Assembly: GCA_015520485.1 (NCBI GenBank)
Contig: WAPX01000044.1
Coordinates: 25,831-89,830, forward strand
Direction: 5' to 3'
Source: Archaeoglobaceae archaeon
GTDB lineage: Archaea > Halobacteriota > Archaeoglobi > Archaeoglobales > Archaeoglobaceae
Length of the DNA: 64,000 nucleotides
Both the position numbers and the translations under genes were made by a program. A model generated the notes under the pieces. The model saw nothing but the letters and a program-made list of their open reading frames with translations, did not search any database and was not told where the DNA came from. Positions 24,592 through 33,338 of the stretch are shown piece after piece (position 1 is the first letter of the stretch; every line of letters begins with the position of its first letter).

Positions 24592-25770
24592 ATGATGAAG
24601 CTCAGAATACTTGCAATTCTCGTTATCTGTGCGTGCGTGTGCGGGTGTGTCAGCAATTCAAAGCCAAACCTAGCGGTCAGCACGAACAGCACCGGCAACA
24701 ACGTCAGTACATTTTACCTCGGAATTAACTCCTTCTCCTTTAAACTGCTGGATTCCTTGGACAGCGGGAAAAACCAGTTTGTATCTCCACTGAGCATCGA
24801 ATTCGCTCTGGCTCCAGTGGCGGAAGGTGCCTGTGGAACTGCGAGGTCAGAAATGCTGAACGCACTCTGTCTGCCTTCAAACGATACTCTGAGGAGAGAC
24901 AGCTTTAGAGAGCTGTACGTGGAGCTTAACGAGAGTGGAAACCTGAGCTTGGCAAACGCTCTCTGGTTGCAGAGGGGTTATCCCGTCAAGGAGAGTTACA
25001 TCTCTGTGGTTAAAAAGTACTACTTCGCGGAGGTACATAGCGTAAATTTCGAAAATGCTGAAACTGTGAAAATCATAAACGAGTGGGTTGGAGAAAAGAC
25101 CCGTGGCAAAATAAACAGTATCGTTGACAGAATAGACCCGTTGACGAAACTCGCATTGACCAGCGCTGTTTACTTCAGCGGAAAATGGCTGCACGGATTT
25201 AAAAAAGCTGGTTTAATGAAGTTTTATTCCATAAACGGCACCGAGAAAGTCAGGTTTATGGTCAGTTCATCTTACTACCCCTGCGCTAACGTCAGCGGAG
25301 TTGAGGCTGTGGAAATACCCTATTCCGGCGAAAACTTCTCCATGATAATAGTTCCAGCGAAAAACCTCAGCTTGAAAACGTTCCGTGATTTGGTGAAAAA
25401 CATGAAAATAAAACCCATAAGAATTTACATGCCCGAATTCAGGCTTGAGAAGAGTTACGACCTCAAAAGTTCGTTAAATAAACTGGGAATTCGGATTGCC
25501 TTTACACCATCAGCAAATTTCTCCGGAATTTCAAACAAAAAGCTGTACATCGGTTGTGTGCTGCACAAAACGTATCTGAAGGTTGATGTGAACGGCACGG
25601 TCGCATCTGCAGCCACGTACACAGGCGTGGTTGCAACTGCCGTGAGGAATTACAGAACTGTAAAAATTGACAGACCCTTCTACTTCTTCATAGTTGAGAA
25701 AACGGGTGAGAAAAATGGAAGACTGATTCTGTTTGCCGGTAGAATCGTAAATATTGGCGATTCCAGCTGA
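24592..25770 (+). CDS. Serpin (serine protease inhibitor) lipoprotein
   Basis: The protein is about 392 residues. The signal peptide ends in a lipobox (CVCGC), so it is probably lipid-anchored outside the cell after a Ser/Thr/Asn-rich linker. The serpin core follows: FVSPLSIEFALAPVAEGACG, LSLANALWLQRGYPV, INEWVGEKTRGKI, LALTSAVYFSGKW, MPEFRLEKSYDLKSSL, then the hinge and reactive loop VDVNGTVASAATYTGVVATA, and the C-terminal DRPFYFFIVEK. The small-residue hinge (G-T-V-A-S-A-A-T) implies an inhibitory serpin. The bond cut cannot be fixed by eye but falls among V-V-A-T-A-V. Serpins are sporadic in archaea, suggesting transfer. The start at 24592 is chosen by the TATA spacing and signal peptide. 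Confidence 0.9.
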   Translation: MMKLRILAILVICACVCGCVSNSKPNLAVSTNSTGNNVSTFYLGINSFSFKLLDSLDSGKNQFVSPLSIEFALAPVAEGACGTARSEMLNALCLPSNDTLRRDSFRELYVELNESGNLSLANALWLQRGYPVKESYISVVKKYYFAEVHSVNFENAETVKIINEWVGEKTRGKINSIVDRIDPLTKLALTSAVYFSGKWLHGFKKAGLMKFYSINGTEKVRFMVSSSYYPCANVSGVEAVEIPYSGENFSMIIVPAKNLSLKTFRDLVKNMKIKPIRIYMPEFRLEKSYDLKSSLNKLGIRIAFTPSANFSGISNKKLYIGCVLHKTYLKVDVNGTVASAATYTGVVATAVRNYRTVKIDRPFYFFIVEKTGEKNGRLILFAGRIVNIGDSS

Positions 25771-25819
25771 TTTGAGAGTGGGAAAAGAGTTTATAAGCCG
25801 AGAACTGAACCCGTTACTT

Positions 25820-26296
25820 ATGGTGAGAGTCATCGCCACCGGAACTTTCGACATAATTCATCCGGGACACATAACGTTCCTTAGAGAAGCAAAAAAACTT
25901 GGAGACGAGCTGATAGTGATAGTTGCAAGGGAGAAAAACGTCAGACACAAACCAAAACCGATAATACCTGAAGAACAGCGCAGAAGAGTTGTTGAGGGTA
26001 TAAAGTACGTGGACAGAGCGATACTTGGAGACGAAAAAGACATGTTCAGGCCAATCATGGAGCTAAAGCCCGACATCATAGCTCTTGGTTACGATCAGCA
26101 CTTCAACGAGGAATGGCTGCAGAAAGAGCTCGAGAAGAGAGGGATAAAAGCAAAAGTCGTCAGAATAAACGTTAAAGAGGAGTGTGAATTTTGCTCTTCC
26201 AAGAAGATAATAAAGAGGGTTGCGGAACTTGCGAAGAAGAGGGTTGAGGAATTCGAAAAAGAAAAAGCTAAAGAGGCGAAAGCTCTGCCTGCCTGA
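25820..26296 (+). CDS. ribL: FAD synthase RibL (archaeal cytidylyltransferase family)
   Basis: A 158-residue nucleotidyltransferase with the HxGH motif in TGTFDIIHPGHITFL and the second motif region IALGYDQHF. The two cysteines in EECEFCSSKKI are characteristic of archaeal RibL, which adenylates FMN to FAD. The start is the ATG at 25820; the longer frame from 25754 begins inside the serpin gene. It is followed 16 bases later by the aminotransferase gene. Confidence 0.85.
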   Translation: MVRVIATGTFDIIHPGHITFLREAKKLGDELIVIVAREKNVRHKPKPIIPEEQRRRVVEGIKYVDRAILGDEKDMFRPIMELKPDIIALGYDQHFNEEWLQKELEKRGIKAKVVRINVKEECEFCSSKKIIKRVAELAKKRVEEFEKEKAKEAKALPA

Positions 26297-26312
26297 CGCT
26301 GGAGGTGTTTGC

Positions 26313-27446
26313 GTGGAGTTAGAAGACATGCTGATGATTCCCGGCCCCGTTCAGCTTCACGGGAGGATAATCAGAGCGATGGCCAGACAGATGATAGGGC
26401 ACAGAGGTAAAAAGTTCAGTGAAATAATGGCTTTTTGCGTCGAAGGGCTCAAAGAGATTTTCGGGACTGAAGGTGAAGTTTACCTGATTTCAGGCTCTGG
26501 AACTGCGGGACTCGAGGCGGCAATCGCATCTTTTTCAGGAGTTAAGAGGATAACCTGTGTTGACAACGGTAAGTTCGGGGACAGGCTCGGAAGGATTGCC
26601 TCTCGCTACACGGAAACGGACGTCGTCAGGTTTGAGTGGGGAATGCCGGTGGAAATTGAAGAAGTTGAAAAGAGCCTTGCGGAAGGTAGCGAGGCTTTAG
26701 CTTTCGTTCACAACGAAACTTCAACCGCAATGCTGAACCCGGCAAAAGAGTTAGCCAAGCTTGCGAAGGAGTACGACTGCATGGTCATAATGGATGCCAT
26801 AACAAGTGCTGGTGGAGATTACGTGAAAATGGACGAATGGGGCGTGGACGTGGCGATAGTTGGCTCGCAGAAATGTCTCGGCATACCACCGGGGCTGGCC
26901 GCAGTTGCTGTTTCAAACGAGGACGTATGGGAGCACTACAACGATAAGTGTCCGTTCTATCTCGACCTCTCTGCCTACAGAAAGAAGGCGAAGGACAATC
27001 AGACGCCCTATACGCCTGCAGTTTCGCTGTTCTTCGCTCTTGAAGAGGCTGTAAAGATGATCAGGGAAGAAGGCCTCGAAAACAGAATAAACAGGCACAG
27101 AACACTTGCCAAAGCCGTTAGAGAGTGGGCTAAAGAGGCAGAACTCGAGCTATTTCCCAAACCGAACGAGATAAGCGATTACTCAAACACGGTTACCGCC
27201 ATCAAGCTGCCCGATGGAGTAACTGATAAAGACCTGAGGGGAACTCTGCTCAAAGAGTACGGAATAACCGTCTCAGGAGGGCAGGAGCGCCTCAAAGGAA
27301 AAATATTCAGAATAGGCAACATGGGCAACGTCGGAAAGAGGGAGATAATCGCAACTCTCGCCGCAATAGAGGACGTTCTGGGCAGGTTCAACGCCTGCAA
27401 ACACGGTCTGCCTGCCGCCTTCGAGGTTTTGAGGGATCTATTGTAA
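26313..27446 (+). CDS. Class V aminotransferase (serine-pyruvate/alanine-glyoxylate type)
   Basis: The 377-residue PLP enzyme of fold type I has the substrate-phosphate start MLMIPGPVQLHGRI, SGSGTAGLEAAI, VIMDAITSAGGD and the PLP lysine in VGSQKCLGIPPGLA, with a C-terminal RIGNMGNVGKREI. The start is the GTG at 26313 just after GGAGGTG (26301-26307). Possible substrates are alanine/glyoxylate, serine or aspartate; sequence reading cannot choose. It lies in an apparent operon with ribL. Confidence 0.85.
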   Translation: MELEDMLMIPGPVQLHGRIIRAMARQMIGHRGKKFSEIMAFCVEGLKEIFGTEGEVYLISGSGTAGLEAAIASFSGVKRITCVDNGKFGDRLGRIASRYTETDVVRFEWGMPVEIEEVEKSLAEGSEALAFVHNETSTAMLNPAKELAKLAKEYDCMVIMDAITSAGGDYVKMDEWGVDVAIVGSQKCLGIPPGLAAVAVSNEDVWEHYNDKCPFYLDLSAYRKKAKDNQTPYTPAVSLFFALEEAVKMIREEGLENRINRHRTLAKAVREWAKEAELELFPKPNEISDYSNTVTAIKLPDGVTDKDLRGTLLKEYGITVSGGQERLKGKIFRIGNMGNVGKREIIATLAAIEDVLGRFNACKHGLPAAFEVLRDLL

Positions 27447-27551
27447 CGCTGAATTTTTTTACATTTTAAATGCTGATTGATAACCGAACAAAAAAGCCGG
27501 TAAAGGAGAGAACCGCAACCTTCATAAATCTGCTCATCCACGCTTTCTGCA

Positions 27552-27624
27552 GGGCTCGTGGTCTAGTGGTTATGACGCCGCCCTTACGAGGCGGTGATCC
27601 CCGGTTCGAATCCGGGCGAGCCCA
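27552..27624 (+). tRNA. tRNA-Val (anticodon UAC)
   Basis: The acceptor stem GGGCUCG pairs with CGAGCCC, the anticodon stem CCGCC/GGCGG holds the loop CUUACGA (anticodon UAC), the T arm is CCCGG-UUCGAAU-CCGGG, and the discriminator base is A. A TATA-like CATAAATC lies about 27 bases upstream. CCA is not encoded. Confidence 0.95.
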
Positions 27625-27693
27625 TACTGTTTTAATACTTCAAAAAGTGAAAAAATCAAAACTTTGAATTATTTTGAGTCTAATCAGTATCAC

Positions 27694-28272
27694 ATGCAAC
27701 CGCAACCAAATCCACTCTTATTCGTAACCCTGATAGTTACCGGTATTGTCGGATACTCCCACCCACCACCCGAGCTGTGCTCTTCAGGCATGGCACCGGT
27801 GAGGAGCATCCACGTAACCTACACGATATTTGGCCTTCTCATATTTACAGACGTTTTAGGGCTACTCATAAGGTGGGTTTTTGCTTTCGCACTCATAGCC
27901 GCCGGTATCATTGGAATGTTTTACCTGTCGAAGGTTGTCGAGTTTGATCTGGTCAGGGCAAAGGATGTGGTTCTCTACCTTGCAGTTGTTTACCTTCTCT
28001 GCAAAAACGTAACCATACCCTTCAGTAAAAGCCTCGAGTACCTCACAGTGATCGTGTCCATAGCCATAGTCGCTCTTTCAGCATACGTTATGTACAGGTT
28101 CAAGAGGTTGAAGGTAATCCCGATAATCGAAAGACCGGAGCTCTTCTCAATACAGTTCACGGTCATAGCTCTAACCGGGATTTACTACTACACTTCCTCT
28201 CTGATTGCGATTATCGTGGCAATGCTGGTCAGCATCTACGCTCTGAAGTCCATAGCCGAAATGGGCATTTAG
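27694..28272 (+). CDS. Polytopic membrane protein of unknown function
   Basis: The 192-residue protein has about six hydrophobic helices. The N terminus is MQPQPNPLLFVTLIVTGIVG, followed by a Cys-Pro-rich loop (YSHPPPELCSSGMAP). The ATG at 27694 is preferred because the earlier TTG at 27664 gives a polar extension without a ribosome site. It lies alone between tRNA-Val and the dehydrogenase gene. I recognise no family. Confidence 0.6.
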   Translation: MQPQPNPLLFVTLIVTGIVGYSHPPPELCSSGMAPVRSIHVTYTIFGLLIFTDVLGLLIRWVFAFALIAAGIIGMFYLSKVVEFDLVRAKDVVLYLAVVYLLCKNVTIPFSKSLEYLTVIVSIAIVALSAYVMYRFKRLKVIPIIERPELFSIQFTVIALTGIYYYTSSLIAIIVAMLVSIYALKSIAEMGI

Positions 28273-28371
28273 GTTTTCTGTGCAATTACGGTTGTGCAAC
28301 CATGCAACTGTTCAAAAGTCCACTTTCTCACATTACGAAAACAGCTTAAAGCATTATAGCGTTGGCTGTGC

Positions 28372-29361
28372 ATGCAGACGCTCGTGCTTACGGAGAGAGA
28401 AGTCAGGTCACTCCTCAAAATGAGAGATGCGATTGATGCTGTTGAGAGGGCTTTTATGCTTTACGCTAAAAAATCAGCCACTCAGGAGAGCGAAAAAGTT
28501 CAGATGCCACCAAAGGTTTACCTGAACTTCAGCAGAGGAGACCTGAGGGCAATGCCCGCTAGAGTTGGAAACTACGCCGGGGTGAAGTGGGTAAATTCCC
28601 ACCCGTTCAACAGAGAAAAGGGTTTGCCGACTGTAATGGCTCTCCTGATTCTAAACGACCCAGAAACGGGATTTCCTCTTGCAGTCATGGATGCGACCTA
28701 CCTCACCTCTGTCAGAACGGGTGCTGCCGGTGGAATTGCCGCCAGATACCTGGCGAGGAAGGACAGCAAAACGTTTGGATTCGTAGGGTGTGGAACTCAG
28801 GCTTATCACCAGCTAAGTGCCTTAATGGAAGTCTTCGAAGTGGAAAGTGTCAAGGCGTACGACCTCAACCCATCCGCATCCAGTAAATTTGCCGAATACT
28901 GTTCGGAACTTGGAATTGATGCGAAAGTCTGCGATTGCAGGGAGGTTTGCAGGTGCGACGTTCTGACGACTACTACTCCATCAACAGAAGCTGTTGTGAA
29001 GGGCTGCTGGATTGAACCAGGAACCCACATAAACGCAATAGGTGCTGATGCTCCGGGAAAGCAGGAACTTGATGAGAAAATACTGCTCAGAGCGAAAATA
29101 GTGGTTGATGATGTTGAACAGGCTGCTCACGGTGGCGAAATAAATACTGCCATATCAAAGGGTATTTTAAGTGTTGAGGATATATACGCGACAATAGGAG
29201 AAATCGTAGCCGGGATAAAACCTGGAAGAGGAAGTTATGACGAAATAACAGTTTTCGACTCTACCGGACTTGCAATACAGGATATAGCAACTGCCAGCAT
29301 AGTTTTTGAAAGAGCCAAGGAGAGTAAAGCCGGAACATACGTTAAGTTTTTCAGCGATTGA
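28372..29361 (+). CDS. Alanine dehydrogenase/ornithine cyclodeaminase family protein
   Basis: The 329-residue NAD-binding enzyme has the mu-crystallin/OCD fold: GVKWVNSHPFNREKGLPTVM, MDATYLTSVRTGAAGGIAA, the dinucleotide loop FGFVGCGTQAYHQL, and INAIGADAPGKQELD. In Archaeoglobus fulgidus a member of this family is a bona fide alanine dehydrogenase, so that activity is the best guess; ornithine cyclodeaminase is the alternative. TTAAA/TTATAG sequence 15-27 bases before the ATG suggests a leaderless mRNA. Confidence 0.87.
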   Translation: MQTLVLTEREVRSLLKMRDAIDAVERAFMLYAKKSATQESEKVQMPPKVYLNFSRGDLRAMPARVGNYAGVKWVNSHPFNREKGLPTVMALLILNDPETGFPLAVMDATYLTSVRTGAAGGIAARYLARKDSKTFGFVGCGTQAYHQLSALMEVFEVESVKAYDLNPSASSKFAEYCSELGIDAKVCDCREVCRCDVLTTTTPSTEAVVKGCWIEPGTHINAIGADAPGKQELDEKILLRAKIVVDDVEQAAHGGEINTAISKGILSVEDIYATIGEIVAGIKPGRGSYDEITVFDSTGLAIQDIATASIVFERAKESKAGTYVKFFSD

Positions 29362-29384
29362 AACGTTAAACATTCTTAGTAAAC

Positions 29385-30440
29385 ATGCCGGGATCGATTT
29401 ACCTGCCCCTGCACGGTGGAAAAGCCCCTCACTGGTTGCTCAAGAGAATGAAAGGTCTCGCTCTTCCAGTGGTTAAGGTAATTATCGAAGAGTTTGGCGA
29501 AAGGGAGTTTTTCAACAGAATGGCTGATCCCGTGTTTTTTCAATCCTTTTCGAACGTTCTCGGTTTTGACTGGAACTCTTCGGGCTCAACGACCGTGTTA
29601 ACGGGTGTTCTCAAATCTGTTCTCAACGATATGGATTCAGGCGTGGACATAAGAGTTGCCGGTGGAAAGGGGAAGGAGGGTTTAAAGACGCCCGAGCACA
29701 TAGTGAAGTTTGCAGACGAGCTCGGCATTTCAAGCAGGAACGCCGAAAGGCTCGTAAATGCGAGCAGGCTTGCGGCGAAAACGGACACGTCAGCTCTGCA
29801 GGACGGCTACGACATATACCACCACTGCGTTTTACTTTCGAAAAAACACTACGTTGTAATTCAGCAGGGCATGAATCCGGCAACGAAGATGGCGAGGCGC
29901 TACCACTGGCAACCGGACTTTGCGCTGAGCTGCGAAGAGCAGCACTCCGGAATCGTTGCCGAGAAAAAGGAGCGAAGCATTTTAAACTTAACTTCAAGAG
30001 AGAGCAGGGAAAACAGGGAAACTTCACTTGACATTCTGAGGGACGGAACTTTCAAAAAAGACTACAGAAGGCTTTTGAGTCTGGTCAGATACAGAGAGGG
30101 CTTTTCTGTTCCGAGGAGAATAAACTGGAAAGCTGTGGAAATAGCATACAACCTGCAACCCTCTAACTTTGAAGAGCTGCTCCTCATCAGAGGAATCGGG
30201 AAGGGAGCGGTAAGAGCTCTGGCTCTGATATCAGACCTGATATACAACAGGGAGTACAGCAAGCAGGATCCTGCAAAGTACTGCTTTGCCGTAGGTGGAA
30301 AAGACGGCGTACCGTTTCCTGTTGACAGGCAGAGTTACGACGAAGTTGTGGAGTTCATGAGAGAGGTGGCGATGCAGGCAGAAATTTCAGATTTTGAAAA
30401 GAGAAACATTCTGAGGAGACTCGGTTCTGCCGTTATGTAG
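29385..30440 (+). CDS. DUF763 family protein
   Basis: The 351-residue protein matches the DUF763 pattern: LPLHGGKAPHWLLKRMKGLA at the N terminus, VAGGKGKEGLKTPEHI, YDIYHHCVLLSKKHYVVIQQG, MARRYHWQPDF and a helix-hairpin-helix-like LLLIRGIGKGAVRALALIS near residue 265. The HhH-like motif suggests nucleic acid binding. The function is not known. It starts 23 bases after the dehydrogenase gene on the same strand. Confidence 0.8.
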   Translation: MPGSIYLPLHGGKAPHWLLKRMKGLALPVVKVIIEEFGEREFFNRMADPVFFQSFSNVLGFDWNSSGSTTVLTGVLKSVLNDMDSGVDIRVAGGKGKEGLKTPEHIVKFADELGISSRNAERLVNASRLAAKTDTSALQDGYDIYHHCVLLSKKHYVVIQQGMNPATKMARRYHWQPDFALSCEEQHSGIVAEKKERSILNLTSRESRENRETSLDILRDGTFKKDYRRLLSLVRYREGFSVPRRINWKAVEIAYNLQPSNFEELLLIRGIGKGAVRALALISDLIYNREYSKQDPAKYCFAVGGKDGVPFPVDRQSYDEVVEFMREVAMQAEISDFEKRNILRRLGSAVM

Positions 30441-30563
30441 TCGTTAGGTAACTATTGTTAATTACAAGTAACCAAGCTAAATGTAAAAATTACCAATTAA
30501 ACAAAACGTGCCGAAACCACAAATGACAGAACTTTTATCAACCCTTCAACTGGATTTTAAAGT

Positions 30564-31862
30564 ATGGGTAAATCCGAGACTCTGCTCGAGCTTGCAAGAA
30601 AAAACGAGCTGGATTTTGAGTGGATAAAAGAGGTTGCAAAAGCTGAGGGTGTTGAAGCTGAAAAACTCATCAGGCTCATAGCTAAGGGAGAGGTGATAAT
30701 ACCAAAAAACGTTAGAAGAGACTCCGTTCCCAAGCCGATAGGCAGGTTCGTCAGCACAAAGGTTAACGCAAACGTCGGCACTTCAGCTGACTACGTTAAC
30801 GTTGAGGAGGAGGTTGAGAAGGCAATCGTCGCTGAAAAGGCGGGAGCAGACTTTGTTATGGACCTGTCAACAGCGGGAAATCTGGACAAGATAAGAAGAA
30901 AGATAATGAAAGCCGTTAATGTACCTTTCGGGACAGTTCCAATATATCAGGCCGCGAGAAAGGCTAAAGTCGTCGTGGATATGAGTGAGGACGACTTTTT
31001 CAGGGCTGTTGAAGTTCAAGCTAAGGATGGAGTTGACTTCATGACAATTCACGCTGGAGTTAACTGGGTGAGCGTTGAAAGGCTATTAAAAAGCAACAGG
31101 TTGCTTGGAGTTGTCAGCAGAGGAGGAGCCATAACAATAGGCTGGATGATTCACAACGAGAAGGAAAATCCGTACTACAAAAATTTTGACTACCTGCTCG
31201 AAATCCTGAAGGAGTACGATGTCGCCATAAGCCTTGGAGATGCTTTCAGGCCTGGGTGTATTCACGATTCGAGTGATAGAGCGAAGTACATGGAATTTAT
31301 AATACTTGGAGAGCTTGTTGAAAAGTGCAGGGACGCGGGAGTTCAGGCGATGGTGGAGGGTCCGGGGCACGTGCCAATAGACGAAATAGAGACTTCGGTC
31401 AAGGCTATGAAGTACGTCTGCAGGAACGCACCTCTGTACCTGCTGGGCCCTCTCGTTACAGACATAGCCGCCGGATACGACCACATAGCTGCTGCAATTG
31501 GAGGTGCTGTTGCAGGAATGTACGGAGCAGACCTGATATGCTACGTTACGCCCTCCGAACACTTAGCACTTCCAACTGTTGAGGACGTGAGAGATGGCGT
31601 AATAGCTGCAAGGATTGCCGCTCACGCTGCAGACCTCGTTAAGGAGGGGCAGAGAGAGAGGGCAAGAGCTGTGGACTACGAGATGAGCCTTGCAAGAAAG
31701 AACTTCGACTGGGAAAAACAGTTCTCCCTGTCCATAGACCCGGAAAAAGCGAGAAAAATATGGGAACGAAGAAAATCCAAAAGTGAAGCTTGCAGCATGT
31801 GTGGAGACATGTGTGCGATAAAGATAGTCAAGGAGGCGCTGGACAAAAGCAAGTACAAATAG
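30564..31862 (+). CDS. thiC: Phosphomethylpyrimidine synthase ThiC
   Basis: The 432-residue radical SAM enzyme has [55 protein letters not shown] and the C-terminal cluster motif ACSMCGDMC (C-x2-C-x4-C family pattern). It turns aminoimidazole ribotide into the thiamin pyrimidine. The 123-base upstream gap is AT-rich and shows no TPP riboswitch consensus. Confidence 0.95.
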   Translation: MGKSETLLELARKNELDFEWIKEVAKAEGVEAEKLIRLIAKGEVIIPKNVRRDSVPKPIGRFVSTKVNANVGTSADYVNVEEEVEKAIVAEKAGADFVMDLSTAGNLDKIRRKIMKAVNVPFGTVPIYQAARKAKVVVDMSEDDFFRAVEVQAKDGVDFMTIHAGVNWVSVERLLKSNRLLGVVSRGGAITIGWMIHNEKENPYYKNFDYLLEILKEYDVAISLGDAFRPGCIHDSSDRAKYMEFIILGELVEKCRDAGVQAMVEGPGHVPIDEIETSVKAMKYVCRNAPLYLLGPLVTDIAAGYDHIAAAIGGAVAGMYGADLICYVTPSEHLALPTVEDVRDGVIAARIAAHAADLVKEGQRERARAVDYEMSLARKNFDWEKQFSLSIDPEKARKIWERRKSKSEACSMCGDMCAIKIVKEALDKSKYK

Positions 31863-31919
31863 CTTTAAAAATGTCTTTGAGAACGTTTTAAAATGTAACC
31901 CCTTCAGGTTTAAAAAAGC

Positions 31920-32396
31920 ATGAAGTACTGGTGGCTCGTTGAGAAGAGCTTTCTGGACATCACAGACTTTCACCTTCCGGAGTTTGGATTTCATTTCTTC
32001 CACACGTACGTGCCCGTGTGGCTTCTCGTAATTTCAGCTGTGCTGTTCTCAGCATACATAGCGAGGAAGGGTGTAAAAAGACTGATCAGAGCAATTTTTC
32101 TAACGTTGTTTGCCTATACCGTTTTGTTCTCCATAGTCGTTCTGCTCATACTTCTGAAAGTAATTCCCGCGAGCTGCGAAGTGAACCCACCGGTAGTTAT
32201 CGTGAACATGTTCACGGTTTCGGCTGTAGCAGCATTTCTCGCATTTTCAACAGTCTTTGGAGTTCTTGAGCTGCTCGTTGACGTGATTCCAAAGTTTCTG
32301 ATTGCTTCTGGATGTACCGGCAACATCCCTCTCATTTCGATAGCTCTGACGGCAATTCTGGCAATTGCCGGTTTTGTGCTTGCAGTTCTGAGCTGA
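31920..32396 (+). CDS. Small polytopic membrane protein, unknown
   Basis: The 158-residue protein has four hydrophobic segments, with a short aromatic N terminus (MKYWWLVEKSFLDITDFHLP) and a C-terminal NIPLISIALTAILAIAGFVL helix. It is 57 bases after thiC and five bases before another membrane protein, so the three could be co-transcribed. No family is recognised. Confidence 0.6.
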   Translation: MKYWWLVEKSFLDITDFHLPEFGFHFFHTYVPVWLLVISAVLFSAYIARKGVKRLIRAIFLTLFAYTVLFSIVVLLILLKVIPASCEVNPPVVIVNMFTVSAVAAFLAFSTVFGVLELLVDVIPKFLIASGCTGNIPLISIALTAILAIAGFVLAVLS

Positions 32397-32401
32397 TTTC
32401 T

Positions 32402-32914
32402 ATGACTGCGCACAGACCCAGATACCCCTTGCATAGAGTTAATGCGGTATCCACTGCAATCCTCGCTCTCACGCTGTTATTGGCAAAACTGTCGTGCAGC
32501 TTTACCATGCCTTTATCACTAACGCTTCTCGTTATTTGCTGGTTTTTAATACTTTACTTCTCTCACTGCCTTGCTCATTACGTTACCGGCCGTTTGCTCG
32601 GAATAAAGTTCAGGTACTACACTCTTTCACCCACGATGCTCTCCAGAAGTTTTCCTTTCCTCAGGCGTTTCAGTGTCTTCCTCACCCTCAGGCTCGCTGA
32701 AAAGCCAGAGGGGTGGCGGGGATTCGTCATGTTCACTTCAGGGGCTTTAGCCTCCATGCTTTTTCCCCTGCTGGTTGTTTACATTTCGAGGTGCAACCCG
32801 TTAGCCTTCAGGTTTCTCTTGTCTATAACTCTGTTCAACATTATCTTTACCGGCTACTTCAGCTCCAAGCAGGGGTGCATATCCAAGGGTTTGAAGTGTT
32901 TGAAACGACGCTAG
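32402..32914 (+). CDS. Membrane protein with site-2-protease-like HxxxH but no catalytic Glu
   Basis: The 170-residue protein has about four membrane segments. Within the second, YFSHCLAHYVTGRLLGIKF resembles the HExxH helix of M50 site-2 proteases (H-E-x-x-H-x2-A-x3-L-G-I), with both zinc histidines at the right spacing but Cys in place of the catalytic Glu. A basic C-terminal tail (CISKGLKCLKRR) follows. The ATG at 32402 overlaps nothing and follows the previous gene by five bases. It could be an inactive S2P relative or an unrelated protein. Confidence 0.55.
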   Translation: MTAHRPRYPLHRVNAVSTAILALTLLLAKLSCSFTMPLSLTLLVICWFLILYFSHCLAHYVTGRLLGIKFRYYTLSPTMLSRSFPFLRRFSVFLTLRLAEKPEGWRGFVMFTSGALASMLFPLLVVYISRCNPLAFRFLLSITLFNIIFTGYFSSKQGCISKGLKCLKRR

Positions 32915-32982
32915 TTTGTTTATTTTTTAAACAAAAATGTTATCAATAGTTTAGTACATAATTGCAATTTCGAGGGATGAAA

Positions 32983-33309
32983 ATGTTTGATGTTGCCAGG
33001 CTCGGCATGTTTTTTGGGAGGCTTGTTAAGGAAGAAGATGGACTTGCAGGGCTCAAAAAAGGGCTTGAAAAGTTTTTTAACTCAGTAAAAGATTTTGGAT
33101 ACGACTTTCATTTTCAGGCTGAAATTAAGGGCGACAAAATTTTAACAGTAAGCAAATGTTCTGTGCATACATACTTTCCAAAATGGTGCGAGCACAACTG
33201 CATAATATTTCTCGAGGGATTTGCAGGAGTTTTTGAAGAAGTAAAAGTTAAGAGGATTTCCAGACAGCCGGAGAATGAATTTTGCATGTTTGAGTTAAGC
33301 AAATATTAG
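32983..33309 (+). CDS. Small cysteine-containing protein upstream of the B12-radical SAM gene
   Basis: The 108-residue protein begins MFDVARLGMFFGRLVKEEDG and has a cysteine/histidine block SKCSVHTYFPKWCEHNC, then IIFLEGFAGVFEE. This loosely resembles the C-terminal part of V4R/4-vinyl-reductase small-molecule-binding domains, where Cys residues bind a metal. The ATG at 32983 is six bases from a CGAGGG site. The radical SAM gene starts 29 bases later on the same strand. Assignment is uncertain. Confidence 0.5.
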   Translation: MFDVARLGMFFGRLVKEEDGLAGLKKGLEKFFNSVKDFGYDFHFQAEIKGDKILTVSKCSVHTYFPKWCEHNCIIFLEGFAGVFEEVKVKRISRQPENEFCMFELSKY

Positions 33310-33338
33310 GTGAACTCTTAAAATTTCAGGGTGAGAAT

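Noticed and set aside
30441..30563. TPP riboswitch before thiC
   Set aside because: The expected CUGAGA and ACCUGA elements are absent and the region is AT-rich without the needed helices.
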